37,820 nucleotides of DNA from Gemmatimonadaceae bacterium (GTDB lineage: Bacteria; Gemmatimonadota; Gemmatimonadetes; Gemmatimonadales; Gemmatimonadaceae): NCBI GenBank assembly GCA_017881685.1, contig JADGQR010000139.1:1-37820 (forward strand), written 5' to 3'. This document shows, one piece after another, positions 25,624 through 33,837 of this stretch. The position numbers and the translations under genes were made by a program. Positions within the stretch are counted from its first letter, which is position 1. Each line of letters begins with the position of its first letter. Under the pieces are notes generated by a model that saw only the letters and a program-made list of their open reading frames with translations, was not told the DNA's origin and searched no databases.

Positions 25624-25985
25624 TGAACGTCCGTCTGCTCGACATCGCGCATGCACGATCAGGTGACAAGGGTGACACGGCCAACGTTGGTTTGATTGCT
25701 CTCAAGCCAAAGTGGTATCCGATCCTCGAACGCTACGTCACGAGAGATGCAGTCGCCGAGCACTTCAAGGGCTCGATCGACGGACCTGTCGTTCGCTTCG
25801 AGCTGCCAAATCTCAACGCGCTCAATTTTCTCCTGCACGGTGCGCTCGATGGTGGAGGAACGTTGTCACTCAAGACTGACGCGCAGGGGAAGGTGTTTTC
25901 GACGGCGCTTCTTCGCATGGTCATCTCTGTCCCCGACGACGAGGCGCGCAAGTCATCACTTCCATCATCGGACGCTCAGAAGTGA
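25623..25985 (+). CDS. AtuA C-terminal-like domain as a separate protein
   Basis: The 120-residue product starts [23 protein letters not shown] and continues through RFELPNLNALNFLLHGALDGGG. It matches the small domain that is fused to the C-terminus of many AtuA/DUF1446 proteins. It begins one base before the AtuA gene ends (TGATG), so the two chains are almost certainly made together. That supports a two-subunit version of a normally fused protein. The function is unknown. The stop overlaps the next small gene as GTGA. Confidence 0.82.
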   Translation: MNVRLLDIAHARSGDKGDTANVGLIALKPKWYPILERYVTRDAVAEHFKGSIDGPVVRFELPNLNALNFLLHGALDGGGTLSLKTDAQGKVFSTALLRMVISVPDDEARKSSLPSSDAQK

Positions 25986-26146
25986 ACCCGTTCACAACTG
26001 CGAAGATCGCACTGGCGCTTTCCGCTGCAATTCTGTTCGGGCTCGGGATTCGCACCGACATACCAGCGTTGCGATGGGCCGCCATCGGATGTCTCGCGGT
26101 TGCAGTTCTTCTTCGCTTCCTTGACAAGAGCGGAAGCCAGAGATGA
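25982..26146 (+). CDS. 54-residue two-helix membrane protein
   Basis: A short open frame starts at GTG inside the end of the AtuA-domain gene and ends inside the ATG of the aminotransferase gene (GTGA and ATGA junctions). It encodes MNPFTTAKIALALSAAILFG, then LGIRTDIPALRWAAIGCLAV, then a basic tail ending SGSQR. Two hydrophobic stretches, about residues 8-23 and 32-46, fit a helical hairpin in the membrane. Coupling at both ends and the clean transmembrane pattern argue that it is a real gene. I recognise no family. It could simply maintain coupling or have a membrane-associated role with the AtuA pair. Confidence 0.7.
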   Translation: MNPFTTAKIALALSAAILFGLGIRTDIPALRWAAIGCLAVAVLLRFLDKSGSQR

Positions 26147-27042
26147 CGAACACAGTTACCGCTGAATCGCCGATTGCGCAGCCCGCGTCTGCAGCGGGTT
26201 CAGAAATCGTTTACTTCGACGGCCGCTACGTCGCAAAGAGCGAAGTCCGCGTATCGCCCGATGACCGCGGATTTCTCCTCGGCGACGGTATCTACGAAGT
26301 GGCCGCGGCCTACGATGGCAGGTTCATTGCGCTCGATCGTCATATGGACCGGCTGCGGCGCAGTCTCGTCGAAGCCAGGATCGATTCCAGCATCGCTGAT
26401 CCTCTCGAGACAGTCTTTCAGGAGCTGCTCGAACGAAACGGATTCGCCGAATCCGGAAGGACTATGGTCTACCTCCAGGTGACTCGCGGCGTAGCGCCTC
26501 GCACGCACGCATTTCCAAAGAGTCATCCTCGGCCAACGGTGTACGCCTACGCTGCGCCGTTTCCGAATCCCGGAGACATGACGTCTGGGGTCGGCGCAAT
26601 CACGCGGCCCGACATGAGATGGTCGCGTTGCGACATCAAGACGATTTCCCTGATCGCCAACTGCATGGCAAATCAGGAGGCGAAGGAAAACGGCGCGTTC
26701 GAAGCGATCCTAATCCGCGACGGCGTCGTCCTCGAGGGAACGCATACGAGCTTTTTTGGTGTGGTTCATGGCGAAGTTCGCACAGCGCCCCTTTCGAACC
26801 TCATCCTTCCGGGAGTTACACGGGAACTGGTGATCCAGGCAGCCGAGCGCGCTGGAATCGATATCCGCTTCCAGCCGCTGACCGAGGCCGAGGTTGAAAC
26901 TGCCGACGAGTTGTTCCTCACCGGCACGACGACCGAAGTCGTCCCGGTAACGACATTGAACGGAAAGCCGGTGGGCACCGGATCTCCGGGTCCGCTCACC
27001 ATGCGCATGATGTCACTCTACCGCGAGTTAATCGGCGTCTGA
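26143..27042 (+). CDS. dat: D-amino-acid aminotransferase (class IV)
   Basis: Class IV PLP aminotransferase of 299 residues. It has VSPDDRGFLLGDGIYEV, the PLP lysine Lys166 in RCDIKTISLIANC, NQEAKENGAFEAILIRDG, EGTHTS and FLTGTTTEVVPV. This pattern is closest to D-alanine aminotransferase, which supplies D-glutamate or D-alanine for the cell wall. A branched-chain aminotransferase or aminodeoxychorismate lyase is less likely because RCDIK and QEAKENG are D-AAT-like. An N-terminal extension of about 20 residues precedes the core. It is the last gene of the long run that begins with aspS. Confidence 0.85.
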   Translation: MTNTVTAESPIAQPASAAGSEIVYFDGRYVAKSEVRVSPDDRGFLLGDGIYEVAAAYDGRFIALDRHMDRLRRSLVEARIDSSIADPLETVFQELLERNGFAESGRTMVYLQVTRGVAPRTHAFPKSHPRPTVYAYAAPFPNPGDMTSGVGAITRPDMRWSRCDIKTISLIANCMANQEAKENGAFEAILIRDGVVLEGTHTSFFGVVHGEVRTAPLSNLILPGVTRELVIQAAERAGIDIRFQPLTEAEVETADELFLTGTTTEVVPVTTLNGKPVGTGSPGPLTMRMMSLYRELIGV

Positions 27043-27098
27043 TTCAGCGGTTAGCAGTCAGCAGACAGCCGTAAAAGTTGTTTCGAGCCCCTCGTCGC

Positions 27099-27104
27099 TA
27101 GATT
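27099..27104 (+). promoter_or_regulatory. Possible -10 box for the U32 gene, leaderless arrangement
   Basis: TAGATT lies 5 bases before the GTG start at 27110, in a 67-base gap after dat. Transcription would begin at or within a base of the start codon. No good -35 box was found; GTTGTT lies 16 bases upstream. Confidence 0.25.
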
Positions 27105-27109
27105 GAGAC

Positions 27110-29596
27110 GTGCCGAAAAAGAACATAATTCCTGAATTGCTGGCCCCCGCTGGCTCGCTCGATGCCGTACGCGCTGCGGTCGCGAACGGGGCAGACGCAG
27201 TTTACCTGGGCGCCGAGCGATTCAATGCGCGCGACGAGGGTGCTCAGCTCACTCTCGATGAAGTCGCGATCGCGTGTCGGCTCGCCCATTCGAGAGGAGC
27301 CAGGATCTATCTGACGCTCAACACGCTGGTCAAGCCGGCAGAGCTCGAGGACGCTCTCGATTTTCTCGGGCAGGCAATCGATCGCGGCATCGATGCGGCA
27401 ATCGTTCAGGATATCGGAATCGTTCGACTGATTCAGGCCGTGTATCCCGGCTTCGAGATTCACGGCTCGACGCAGATGACCGTCCACGATTCGGCAGGCG
27501 CCTCTGTGATGAAACAGCTCGGCGTCGAGCGCGTTGTGCTCGCGCGCGAGAACACTCTCGAAGACATTCGCGAGATTCGGAATGCGGTGCCCGCGCTTGG
27601 CCTCGAGACGTTCATTCACGGCGCTCTCTGCATATCGTACTCCGGCCAGTGCTACATGTCAGGCATGATCTCCGAGCGAAGCGCGAATCGCGGATCGTGT
27701 GCGCAGTCATGCCGCAAGGACTACACGCTTCGCGATATCGACAGCGGTGAGACTCTCGATACTGGTTACCTGATATCCGCACGCGACCTTGGCGCGTACG
27801 ACAGCCTTGCCGACATCGCTGCAGCTGGAATTGGCTGCGTGAAAGTCGAAGGGCGAAAAAAGAAGCCTGAGTACGTCGCGGTCGTGACGAAGAACTACCG
27901 CGACGCGCTCGACAAAGTCGCAGAAGGAGAGAACGCAGAGCTTCCGCATGAACAGGTGCAGGAGCTCGTGCAGATCTTCAGTCGTGGCTTCACTCCGGGC
28001 ATGTACAAGGGAAGGGCTGGTCGCGATTACGTGACGCGCTCGCACCCGGACAATCGCGGCGCCGAGTTGGGAAGCGTGCTCGGCACGGAACGTTCGGAAG
28101 TAATCGTCCAGGTTTCCGCGCCTCTCGTCGCCGGCGACGGAATCGCCCTCGAGCCACCTTCAGGTTCAAGCGAGGAAACCATAGGATTCACGATCGATCG
28201 CATCAGAACCATCAGCGACCGGGATGGATACAGGCAGGCGATTCGTACTCATCGTCGCATTCCCGACAACTCGAAAGTCGTTCGCAGCTTCGATGCAACT
28301 CTGATGGGATCGGCGCGGGCGAGCTTCGCCGAAGTGACGCTACCAACTGACCGCAATCGAAATCGTCTCGACGTGCGGGCGTTTGGAGCTGCCGGAAGCC
28401 CGCTCAAGCTCGTCTTCAGCTCCGGCTCGGATGCAGTGACGATTCAAAGCGACATTGCGCTGCTTCCCGCACAGAAGAGATCGCTCGACGAGAAACAGCT
28501 TCGCGACCAGCTCGGTCGGCTTGGCGAGACGAGATTCATTCTTGGAACTGTCGACATCTCAGCTCTCGCGCCGAACCTCTTCATTCCTGTCAGCGAGCTC
28601 AACCGAATGCGCCAGCACGCGACCGAAGGTCTCGAGCAGCGACTCTCATGGGCCGAAGCAGGACTGACGCAGGAGCGAAAGGATCGAATCTCCAGCGCTG
28701 TGTCACACGTCGCGATCTCGAACCCGCAGAATGATTCGACATTCCGGCTCGTCGCAGAAACGTTCTCGATCGAAGACGCTCGTGCCGCGGCTGCAGCCGG
28801 CGCGACTGACATATCGCTCGACCCGTTCCTGCGTCATCCAATGCCGCCCCTGACGCGCGTCCGCGCACTTGCCGCTGATCTCGCGGACCAGGCCGTTCGA
28901 CTGAGCCTGCGCCTGCCAAGCATCGTGAGACCGACTGAGCGTCGATCTCTGGCCAAATGGCTGGATCTCGGATTGCCTCTTTCTACAGGACATCTGGGAC
29001 TCGTTGCGGAGCTATCGCAGCAGGGTCGCGACGTCACCGCTGATTACGCGGTCAACTGCTTCAATCAGCACACTGCCTCCGGGATCTTCGCGCTTGGTGC
29101 TTCGCGCATCGTCCTCTCGGTGGAGCTGACGACCGACGAGATGCTGGCGGTTTCAAAGCCGTGGCACGGCGCGGCGTTCGAGGCCGTCGTTTACGGACGA
29201 CCTGAAGGCATGATCATCGAGCACTGCGTGCTGTCCGCCGCGTTCGACCGCGAGCCGACAACCTGTCGCGACCTGTGCGTCCGCGATCATACCGACGTCG
29301 AGATCATCGATCCGGCTGGATATGCGTTCGCTGTAGCGACAGACAGCGCCTGCAGGAATCGTCTGCTTCATTCGCGGCCGATAGAAGCTTCGGAGTTCAT
29401 TCCTCGCCTGTGGCGCGGAGGAGTCAGAGGCTATCGACTCCTGTTCAACGCTCGGCATGACGACATACCTCGCATCACGGCTGGCTATCGCGCTTTACTG
29501 GACTCGCTCGAGAACGACGAGCCGATGCCGGCATGGTCGCCCCGCGACGTCGTCGGGAAGGAATTCACCCGCGGCCATTTCGCGCGCGCGGTCTGA
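27110..29596 (+). CDS. Large U32-family protein, RlhA-like
   Basis: The 828-residue product starts at GTG. The N-terminal barrel has ELLAPAGSLDAVRAAVANGADAVYLG and the U32 signature ETFIHGALCISYSGQCYMSG. Cys174, Cys181, Cys197 and Cys201 match the four cysteines that bind an iron-sulfur cluster in UbiU/UbiV. The C-terminal half is an additional domain region as in long U32 proteins. E. coli RlhA (about 650 residues), which hydroxylates C2501 of 23S rRNA, is the closest long member I recall. This protein is longer. It is called a peptidase by tradition, but a hydroxylase role is more likely. It ends one base before the epimerase start. Confidence 0.85.
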   Translation: MPKKNIIPELLAPAGSLDAVRAAVANGADAVYLGAERFNARDEGAQLTLDEVAIACRLAHSRGARIYLTLNTLVKPAELEDALDFLGQAIDRGIDAAIVQDIGIVRLIQAVYPGFEIHGSTQMTVHDSAGASVMKQLGVERVVLARENTLEDIREIRNAVPALGLETFIHGALCISYSGQCYMSGMISERSANRGSCAQSCRKDYTLRDIDSGETLDTGYLISARDLGAYDSLADIAAAGIGCVKVEGRKKKPEYVAVVTKNYRDALDKVAEGENAELPHEQVQELVQIFSRGFTPGMYKGRAGRDYVTRSHPDNRGAELGSVLGTERSEVIVQVSAPLVAGDGIALEPPSGSSEETIGFTIDRIRTISDRDGYRQAIRTHRRIPDNSKVVRSFDATLMGSARASFAEVTLPTDRNRNRLDVRAFGAAGSPLKLVFSSGSDAVTIQSDIALLPAQKRSLDEKQLRDQLGRLGETRFILGTVDISALAPNLFIPVSELNRMRQHATEGLEQRLSWAEAGLTQERKDRISSAVSHVAISNPQNDSTFRLVAETFSIEDARAAAAAGATDISLDPFLRHPMPPLTRVRALAADLADQAVRLSLRLPSIVRPTERRSLAKWLDLGLPLSTGHLGLVAELSQQGRDVTADYAVNCFNQHTASGIFALGASRIVLSVELTTDEMLAVSKPWHGAAFEAVVYGRPEGMIIEHCVLSAAFDREPTTCRDLCVRDHTDVEIIDPAGYAFAVATDSACRNRLLHSRPIEASEFIPRLWRGGVRGYRLLFNARHDDIPRITAGYRALLDSLENDEPMPAWSPRDVVGKEFTRGHFARAV

Positions 29597-29597
29597 C

Positions 29598-30566
29598 GTG
29601 ACAGTACTCGTCACCGGCGGAGCCGGGTTCATCGGAAGTCATCTCTGCGACCGCCTTGTGGCGAAAGGGCAGGCGATCGTCATCGTCGATTCGTTCGACC
29701 CGTTCTACGATTCGGCGATCAAGCACCGGAACATCGAGAACGTTCTCGAATCCGGAGACGCTCGCCTCATCATCGCCGACATTTGCGATCGCGGAGCAGT
29801 TGAGGACGGGCTTGGTGAGGAAAAGATCGACGCGGTTATCCATCTCGCAGCACGCGCCGGCGTTCGGCCATCGCTCGAAAATCCTGAAGCGTACGTTAGA
29901 ACAAACGTCGAAGGGACGGCTGCAATACTCGAGATCGCTCGGCGCAGAGGCATCCGTTCGTTCGTATTCGGATCGAGCTCGAGCGTCTACGGTGATTCGA
30001 CGCCAGTTCCTTTTTCGGAAGACCAGCCCGCAACGACCCCGATCTCACCATACGCTGCGACGAAACGCGCCGGAGAGCTGCTGTGCCACACTTACGCTCA
30101 CCTCTACGGGCTGAGCGTGATGTGCCTGCGTTTCTTCACCGTCTACGGGCCCAGGCAGCGACCCGATCTCGCCATCCACAAGTTCGCGCGATTGATGTCG
30201 ACGGGGAAAAGCATTCCGTTCTACGGCAATGGCGATACGGAGCGCGACTACACGTACGTCGATGACATCATCGACGGCGTCGAAGGAGCCTTGCGCTGGA
30301 CGCAATCGGCCGATGCCGGCGCGTTCGAAACGGTCAACCTCGGAGAGAATACCACAACATCACTCGCGCGTCTGGTCGAGATGCTTTCGTCAGAGCTCGG
30401 AGTGACGGCCACGCTCGACAGGATGCCGCCGCAACCCGGCGACGTGCAGCGAACTTTCGCGAGCGTCGATAAAGCCCGGCGCGTTCTCGGATACAATCCC
30501 GGCACGACGATGGACGAGGGAATCCGCCGTTTCGTCGAGTGGTTTCGACAACAGCCTCAGGCCTGA
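29598..30566 (+). CDS. NAD-dependent nucleotide-sugar epimerase/dehydratase, UDP-glucuronate 4-epimerase-like
   Basis: Extended short-chain dehydrogenase of 322 residues. It has the NAD-binding VLVTGGAGFIGSHLCDRL, the catalytic SSSSVYG serine and YAATKRAGE (YxxxK). Substrate-side VYGPRQRPDLAIHKFARLM and YGNGDTERDYTYVDD resemble UDP-glucuronate 4-epimerases. The exact sugar is not certain. The start is GTG at 29598, just after the U32 stop; an ATG at 29457 lies inside the U32 gene and adds non-family residues. The stop overlaps the glycosyltransferase ATG (TGATG), consistent with a shared role in surface polysaccharide. Confidence 0.9.
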   Translation: MTVLVTGGAGFIGSHLCDRLVAKGQAIVIVDSFDPFYDSAIKHRNIENVLESGDARLIIADICDRGAVEDGLGEEKIDAVIHLAARAGVRPSLENPEAYVRTNVEGTAAILEIARRRGIRSFVFGSSSSVYGDSTPVPFSEDQPATTPISPYAATKRAGELLCHTYAHLYGLSVMCLRFFTVYGPRQRPDLAIHKFARLMSTGKSIPFYGNGDTERDYTYVDDIIDGVEGALRWTQSADAGAFETVNLGENTTTSLARLVEMLSSELGVTATLDRMPPQPGDVQRTFASVDKARRVLGYNPGTTMDEGIRRFVEWFRQQPQA

Positions 30567-31645
30567 TGCCCGTCGTCGCGCAGGGTACGCCCGATTTGCC
30601 GCGACACATCCGCATCGTTCTCCTGACGGGACTGGGAGACGTGGTTCATGGACTGCCAGTAGTTAACGCGATCAAGGATGCCGATCGAGACGTTCACATC
30701 ACGTGGGTCGTCGAGCCGATGCCGTCTGCGATCTTGCGGAATCACGATGCCATCGATCGCGTCGTCGTTTACAATCGCAAGGATGGACTGAGTGGAATCG
30801 CCCAGCTTCGTCGCGATCTCCGCGCAGAACCAAAACCCGATCTGACGCTCAACTTCAACGTCTACACCAAGAGCATCTGGCCGACGATCATTCATCGCTC
30901 GAAGCGTCGTGTCGGTTTCGGGAAGGACCGTTCGTTCGAGGGGGTTCATTTCGCGTCCAACGAACACCTTCCGTCGCGTCCATGGGCTCACACTGCGGAC
31001 ATGTTTCTGGAATTTGCCGGGTATCTCGGTGTTAATCCGGCAAATCCTGAGTGGAGAATTCGGTTCACACCCGGGGAAACTGCCGCACAGACGACATTCT
31101 TCGATCGTTTCGGAAGTCGTCCGGTTGCCACGATCGTCCCCGCCTCTGCTTCAATGAAGAAAGACTGGGCCCCGGAGCGATGGGCTGACGTAGCGAATGC
31201 TCTCGAAAAGGATTTCGGCTTTCGGGTCGTGATCACCGGCGGACCTGGAGAAAGGGAACAATCGATCGCCGATGAAATCGTCAAGCTTTCTTCAGCCAAC
31301 ATCGAGCTGGCGATGGGCGATTCTGTCCGACGTCTCGCATGGATCATCGGAGGAAGCAAACTCCTGATCGCGCCTGACACCGGCCCAGTCCACATCGCAC
31401 GCGCACTCGGCGTTCCAGTTATTGGTATTTACGGACACACCAATCCGTGGCGGGTCGGTCCATGGAAAGCCTACTCGGATCTATGGGTCGATCATTACAC
31501 GCCAGTTGACTCGCCTCCTGATCCGTCGAATCGCACTCCGAGATGGGACGTGATGCCGACCATCGAGTCATCGGAAGTGATCCAGCGGATTTCAGTCGCA
31601 GTCGAGCGCTACGGAGTGACGCAGGAGAAGCCGGCATCGGTATAG
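30566..31645 (+). CDS. Glycosyltransferase family 9 (heptosyltransferase-like)
   Basis: GT9 enzymes add heptose or similar sugars to lipopolysaccharide from the cytoplasmic side. The 359-residue product has the N-terminal HIRIVLLTGLGDVVHGLPVV, then RRVGFGKDRSF and PASASMKKDWAPERWADVA. The nucleotide-sugar site is LLIAPDTGPVHIARALGVPV, followed by GIYGHTNPWRVGP. Which sugar it transfers cannot be read from sequence. The presence of such an enzyme agrees with a Gram-negative-type envelope. The ATG at 30566 overlaps the epimerase stop. Confidence 0.88.
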   Translation: MPVVAQGTPDLPRHIRIVLLTGLGDVVHGLPVVNAIKDADRDVHITWVVEPMPSAILRNHDAIDRVVVYNRKDGLSGIAQLRRDLRAEPKPDLTLNFNVYTKSIWPTIIHRSKRRVGFGKDRSFEGVHFASNEHLPSRPWAHTADMFLEFAGYLGVNPANPEWRIRFTPGETAAQTTFFDRFGSRPVATIVPASASMKKDWAPERWADVANALEKDFGFRVVITGGPGEREQSIADEIVKLSSANIELAMGDSVRRLAWIIGGSKLLIAPDTGPVHIARALGVPVIGIYGHTNPWRVGPWKAYSDLWVDHYTPVDSPPDPSNRTPRWDVMPTIESSEVIQRISVAVERYGVTQEKPASV

Positions 31646-31755
31646 ATTGCTCCCGTAGAAATGCCGAACTTCGCGATTCTTCTGGCGCCGACAATTGATG
31701 CCCCGCGAGCCAACGGGGTGACGGTCTCCACGACGAGATGCGGAATGGTCGTCCG

Positions 31756-33834
31756 ATGAGCCGACCGACCCTCGCGCAGGCACGCGCTGCCTTGCAGTCA
31801 GCATTTGGCTACGACCAGTTCCGACCCGGGCAAGAGGCCGCGATCGAGTCGGTACTCGCCGGCCACGACACGCTCGTCGTGCTGCCCACGGGCGGAGGCA
31901 AATCTGTCTGCTACCAGATTCCGGCACTCGTGCTTCCCGGGCTGACTGTCGTCGTCTCTCCACTGATCTCTCTAATGAAGGATCAGGTGGATGCACTCGA
32001 AGCTCGAAACCTTCCAGCCGCATTCATCAACAGCACGCTCACGTCGGCGCAGGTGCAGGACCGGCTCGCCCGCGCTGCTCGCGGCGAGATCAAGCTTCTC
32101 TATCTCGCTCCCGAGCGCTTCGACTTCGGCAACGTGGCCACACGACTCGGCGACATTGGGATCAGCCTGCTTGCAGTCGACGAAGCGCACTGCATAAGCC
32201 AGTGGGGACACGACTTCCGTCCAAGCTACCTTCGCGTTGCGGAAGCAAGAAAGAAACTTGGAGAGCCGCCGACGGTCGCACTCACGGCAACAGCAACTCC
32301 GGAAGTTCGCGACGACATCTGCCGGCAGCTCACGCTCACTCGCCCGCGAACGATCATCACCGGATTCGATCGAACTAATCTCTCGTACAATGTTCTTCCC
32401 GCGCGCAACGACGACGAGAAGGACTCGCTCCTCGTCAGCACCCTGAAGAAGAACGACGGCCTCGCAGTCGTGTATGCGTCAACGCGCAAGTCTGTCGACC
32501 GAATTGCGTTCATGCTCGAGCAGCGGGGCATTCCGTCGGCCGGCTACCACGCCGGACTCGATGACGAACACCGTCGCGAAGTCCAGGATGCATTCATGAA
32601 CGAGCGCATTCGCGCGATTGTCGCGACCAATGCGTTCGGAATGGGAATCGACAAGCCGAACGTGCGCGTCGTGATTCACCATTCGATGCCGGGAACGCTC
32701 GAGGCCTATTACCAGGAAGCGGGCAGAGCAGGGCGCGACGGAAAACATTCCGACGTGTATCTGCTGCACTCGTTCCCCGATCGGTTCACGCACGAGTTCT
32801 TCATTCGCGGCGCATATCCGGAGCGCAAGCTTGTCGAGCAGGTCTACGCCGCACTGAGCCGCCATGCAGCCGCCGGAAAGACGTTGCCGTCAACGCCAGA
32901 AGACATTCTTCCGCTCGTCGGCGGCAAAACCAGTCCACGCGAGATCGAAAGCGCACTGCGAATTCTTTCCCAGGCTGGAGCCGTCGCTGGTGCGTCCGGG
33001 TCCCCGTCGTCAGTGTTCGTTCGGTTGCTCGCCTCGCCTGAGCGGATCAAGGAAGAAATCACGGGAACGGCGAATCCGGAGCTCGGCCTTCTTCGAGCAC
33101 TCTGGAAGCTCGGCGGAAAAAAGCTGCAGACTGGCTTTGCGCTCGATCTCGATTCGCTGCCACCGGGCCTCAACGGGCGCGCTGGCGCTACAGGCATTCT
33201 CGACGCTCTTCAGTCGAGACAGATTCTGATTTGGGAGCGTGCTGACTCAGGGTTGCGACTCGCCGATTCACGCGCGCCTCTTGCGGTTTTCAAAGTCGAC
33301 TGGGCAACGATCGATCGCCGGCGAAGCGCTGAGCTCTCCAAGCTCGAGGCTGTTCAGAAATACGCGTACGCAAAGTCATGCCGACGCGCGTTCGTCCTTC
33401 GATACTTTGGCGATCCCGCAGCAACCTCCAGGTGCTCCGGCTGCGACAACTGCCTCGGCACCACCTTGGAGAGAGACACCTCAGCCCTCGAAACGCGCAA
33501 GCGGAAATCCAAGGCTGTCGGACGGTATGGAAAGCCCGAAAACGCGCGCGGACGAGCGACTCCAGTCACTGCCGAGGTAGACGTCGAGCTCGACGCCTCA
33601 CAGGAGAAGCTGCTCGCCGCCCTCAGGCAGAAGCGCATCGAGATAGCCCGCGAGGAAAAGGTTCCAGCGTATATTGTATTCTCCGATCGCACCCTGACTG
33701 ATATGGCGGTGCGGCGACCGGCTTCACTCGAATCCCTTGCTGGCGTGAAGGGAGTCGGCGAGATGAAGCTGGCGCGATACGGCGAGAAATTCCTTGCCGT
33801 GATTCGCAACTCAGAAGAGACCGAAGCCGCTTAG
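31756..33834 (+). CDS. recQ: RecQ-family ATP-dependent DNA helicase
   Basis: RecQ unwinds DNA 3'-to-5' in repair and replication-fork processing. The 692-residue product has FGYDQFRPGQEAAIESVL (motif 0), PTGGGKSVCYQIPA (Walker A), DEAHCISQWGHDFRPSY (motif II), ALTATATPEV, ATNAFGMGIDKPNVR and YYQEAGRAGRDG (motif VI). A zinc site, SCRRAFVLRYFG with CSGCDNC, and a winged-helix region follow. A C-terminal HRDC domain has AYIVFSDRTLTDMA. The ATG at 31756 is preferred; ATG at 31738 adds six residues. The 110-base gap upstream has no clear promoter. It is followed 3 bases later by an acyl-CoA dehydrogenase. Confidence 0.95.
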   Translation: MSRPTLAQARAALQSAFGYDQFRPGQEAAIESVLAGHDTLVVLPTGGGKSVCYQIPALVLPGLTVVVSPLISLMKDQVDALEARNLPAAFINSTLTSAQVQDRLARAARGEIKLLYLAPERFDFGNVATRLGDIGISLLAVDEAHCISQWGHDFRPSYLRVAEARKKLGEPPTVALTATATPEVRDDICRQLTLTRPRTIITGFDRTNLSYNVLPARNDDEKDSLLVSTLKKNDGLAVVYASTRKSVDRIAFMLEQRGIPSAGYHAGLDDEHRREVQDAFMNERIRAIVATNAFGMGIDKPNVRVVIHHSMPGTLEAYYQEAGRAGRDGKHSDVYLLHSFPDRFTHEFFIRGAYPERKLVEQVYAALSRHAAAGKTLPSTPEDILPLVGGKTSPREIESALRILSQAGAVAGASGSPSSVFVRLLASPERIKEEITGTANPELGLLRALWKLGGKKLQTGFALDLDSLPPGLNGRAGATGILDALQSRQILIWERADSGLRLADSRAPLAVFKVDWATIDRRRSAELSKLEAVQKYAYAKSCRRAFVLRYFGDPAATSRCSGCDNCLGTTLERDTSALETRKRKSKAVGRYGKPENARGRATPVTAEVDVELDASQEKLLAALRQKRIEIAREEKVPAYIVFSDRTLTDMAVRRPASLESLAGVKGVGEMKLARYGEKFLAVIRNSEETEAA

Positions 33835-33837
33835 CCA

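Noticed and set aside
31686-31716. Possible terminator between the GT9 gene and recQ
   Set aside because: The CCCCG/CGGGG stem is only 5 bp with no following T-run, so it is too weak to call.
31661-31759. 32-codon frame before recQ, ending as ATGA on the recQ ATG
   Set aside because: The overlap is suggestive, but there is no Shine-Dalgarno sequence, no hydrophobic or domain pattern, and the length is within chance for this GC content.
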